Made by a program: the position numbers and the translations under genes. Under the pieces are notes generated by a model. It had not been told where the DNA came from. It worked only from the letters and a program-made list of their open reading frames with translations, and searched no databases. Shown here in pieces: positions 17,462-18,850 of a DNA stretch of 18,850 nucleotides. The number at the start of each line of letters is the position of its first letter. Within the stretch, counting starts at the first letter, position 1. Source of the stretch: Bremia lactucae. Its lineage: Eukaryota > Oomycota > Peronosporomycetes > Peronosporales > Peronosporaceae. The stretch spans positions 2,817,782 to 2,836,631 of the forward strand of contig NC_090621.1 in NCBI RefSeq assembly GCF_004359215.1. The letters run 5' to 3'.

Positions 17462-17857
17462 TCATCGAAAGAGCGTGCAACGAAGCGGGTATAGTTCAGG
17501 AATCTGTTCCATGTGGTGCGTCTTACGCTTGGTGTTGTCCCACATACAGCGGGTGAGTGGCACGCTGCGGCCAGATACAGTCGTTGTCAGTGCCCGTTGA
17601 CTGCCCATTGCCCTGGGGATTTCAACTGGAGGCATCACGCGCTTTTTCATGTGGCTCAAACTAAAGCGCGTCCGCTTTGCTCCATGTGTTCGAAGGATCT
17701 TTTCTTTAAGTTGTTGAGCTTCCTTAGGCAGCGTTTCTGCGGGCGTCTCGGGGTGACGGTGTCGACGGACAGTGTGGTGAATGCTCCCGAGAGCTCTTTT
17801 GCGAAACGTGGGCGCCTCGTGGACGTGTAAGTGCGTAAGTTGTGGCTGCACTCCCAT
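17462..17857 (-). CDS. Conserved small basic protein, family copy 3 (function unknown)
   Basis: Intact 131-codon frame starting MGVQPQLTHLHVHEAPTF. Conserved blocks: LPKEAQQLKEKI (residues 43-54), KRTRFSLSHM (61-70), RVMPPVEIP (73-81), SGRSVPLTRCMWDNTKRK (95-112) and a C-terminal PLRCTLFR shared exactly with copy 2. The start is chosen because copy 1 begins with the same MGV and an upstream AT-rich leader precedes it. The product is strongly basic (many Arg, Lys, His), without signal peptide or membrane segment; the QLKEKI region probably forms a short helix. It shares most residues with copy 2 over the last 100 positions, with differences mainly at third codon bases. Function, partner and location are unknown. 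It lies 540 bases beyond repeat C copy 2, as copy 1 lies about 840 bases beyond the repeat at 1-789. Confidence 0.7.
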   Translation of the reverse strand: MGVQPQLTHLHVHEAPTFRKRALGSIHHTVRRHRHPETPAETLPKEAQQLKEKILRTHGAKRTRFSLSHMKKRVMPPVEIPRAMGSQRALTTTVSGRSVPLTRCMWDNTKRKTHHMEQIPELYPLRCTLFR

Positions 17858-18850
17858 CTTTTAATGAACGGAAGAAAGGAGTTTGCTGCGTTACGAGTAG
17901 ATTGCAAAATGAATATATTTACATTGGCTTCTAAAAAGAGACGAGGCCTTGCCTGCCATCGAATGAATATTGCATAAAAAGGAATCACTGACGATAGACA
18001 CTCAGTTAAAGTATAGCACGGACGACTGGCCCTTACGCTTGCAAATTGAAACACTTCTAGAGCACGAGAATTCTTGTTAATGATTGCTGGCTCGAATGTG
18101 AACGTCTTGTTTTTAACGCATACGCCACGCAATGAATGTACGGTACACTGGTAGCTATGTTGTACCGTACAAAGGCGACTTCGAAAACAAGACTACATTC
18201 GAGCAGCAGCATACAAGAATACCACGCACTAGAATCTTCATATCCAACTTCGACCTCAAACAATCTTAGGTTTCCACCAGAACAATACACGTACTCCTTG
18301 CACTTGTTTTTTTACATTTCAGAAATGCTATATCCCGCATATTGATTATTCTCCGTAATATATGTTACCCACTGCCTCTTAAGCAACCAAAACTCCTTAG
18401 ACAGACGTTGCTCTGATTAATGTTTCCTTTTGAAGAAACATATGGAAATTGAAAAAAATCCTGTAATGAAATTTTAACCTTGGCGATTCCGCATAATAGC
18501 ACCAAAGTTATGTACCAAAACAAATAAATCTCAGGAGATGCCTCGTCGCGTTTTAAAAACAGATTTGCCGTATGTGCAATCATGCTGCGTGGTATTAGTA
18601 TATGCAGCTGCGAGAAAGCAGACTGTCTTCGAAGGCCCCTTTCAAGGCTTCCATATACAAGGCCCCAACCCCCATACTTAGCGCCGAATATTACCGGACC
18701 TCAGTCATAGGAACCACATGGGCGCAATCACTAACCGCCTATAATTTCATCTGGCAGCTTGCGGGTTTGCTCATACGATCTTTGGATAGCCTTCCCTCCC
18801 CGCCCATCTGTAGAGTGATTGAATCTTTCTGGATATGAATTCATCTCTGC
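17858..18850. other. Terminal stretch without a convincing gene
   Basis: Several ATG frames of 69-158 codons cross this region on both strands, but they overlap each other, run through the inverted repeat at 18061-18240 or into the family gene antisense, and show no motif. The longest (minus, 18132-17656) is antisense-shifted sequence of family copy 3 at its C-terminal end and is likely chance. A 78-codon frame at 18602-18838 (+) is unrecognised. Confidence 0.45.
18061..18240. repeat. Imperfect inverted repeat with perfect central palindrome
   Basis: The centre is GTACGGTACA (18138-18147) and TGTACCGTAC (18161-18170), a perfect 10-bp stem with a 13-base loop. Outward, GCTCGAATGT (18090-18099) pairs with ACATTCGAGC (18195-18204) and GTCTTGTTTT (18104-18113) with AAAACAAGAC (18184-18193). 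Weaker pairing continues to about 18061 and 18235. It may be a fold-back or MITE remnant, or the seed of a hairpin-RNA locus. Confidence 0.65.

Noticed and set aside
17656..18132. 158-codon minus-strand frame
   Set aside because: It overlaps family copy 3 in a shifted frame and the inverted repeat at its start; composition is not protein-like and no motif is seen.

Overview
The window looks like accessory, transposon-rich chromosomal DNA of a eukaryote. It carries a nuclear-type tRNA gene and two decayed Ty3/gypsy chromoviral LTR retrotransposons in AT-rich intergenic DNA. The style of the pol fragments and the TGTAACG...CGTTACA repeat ends most resemble oomycetes (Phytophthora or downy mildew genomes). 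That assignment is inference from family resemblance, not from a search.

Layout. 1-789: LTR-like repeats, including a hairpin-dense type (called type C here) and a fragment of a second type (type D). 790-1625: no convincing gene. 1626-2009 (+): first member of a small basic protein family I do not recognise. 2981-3459 (-): second, 5'-damaged member. 3660-3814: fold-back repeat. 4329-4401: tRNA-Val(AAC). 5182-12887 (+): element A, a nearly full-length but broken Ty3/gypsy chromovirus with both LTRs, a PBS candidate, a PPT and recognisable gag, protease, RT, RNase H, integrase and chromodomain. 13116-16923 (-): element B, a second chromovirus with large internal deletions and mismatched ends. 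16307-16923: second copy of repeat C. 17193-17377: small terminal-inverted-repeat element. 17462-17857 (-): third family member, open from start to stop. 18061-18240: imperfect inverted repeat.

The most notable observation is structural. Elements A and B lie in opposite orientations and have different LTRs, yet each carries a long extra ORF antisense to pol, between the chromodomain and the 3' LTR. In both, this ORF starts about 80-110 bp from the 3' LTR and runs convergently into the chromodomain end of pol, and the inferred ancestral product is about 300 residues. The two products do not look alike by eye. Antisense ORFs at this place are known from some plant Ty3/gypsy elements; I cannot place these two. 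Second in interest is the ~130-residue paralogous family with three copies in one window, whose frame and motifs are kept while the DNA has diverged. Third is repeat C, which is almost a continuous string of short hairpins, with a base-pair-preserving change between its two copies.

No retrotransposon protein here is intact. The only open protein genes I would defend as possibly functional are family copies 1 and 3. Coordinates of the decayed pseudogene domains are approximate.
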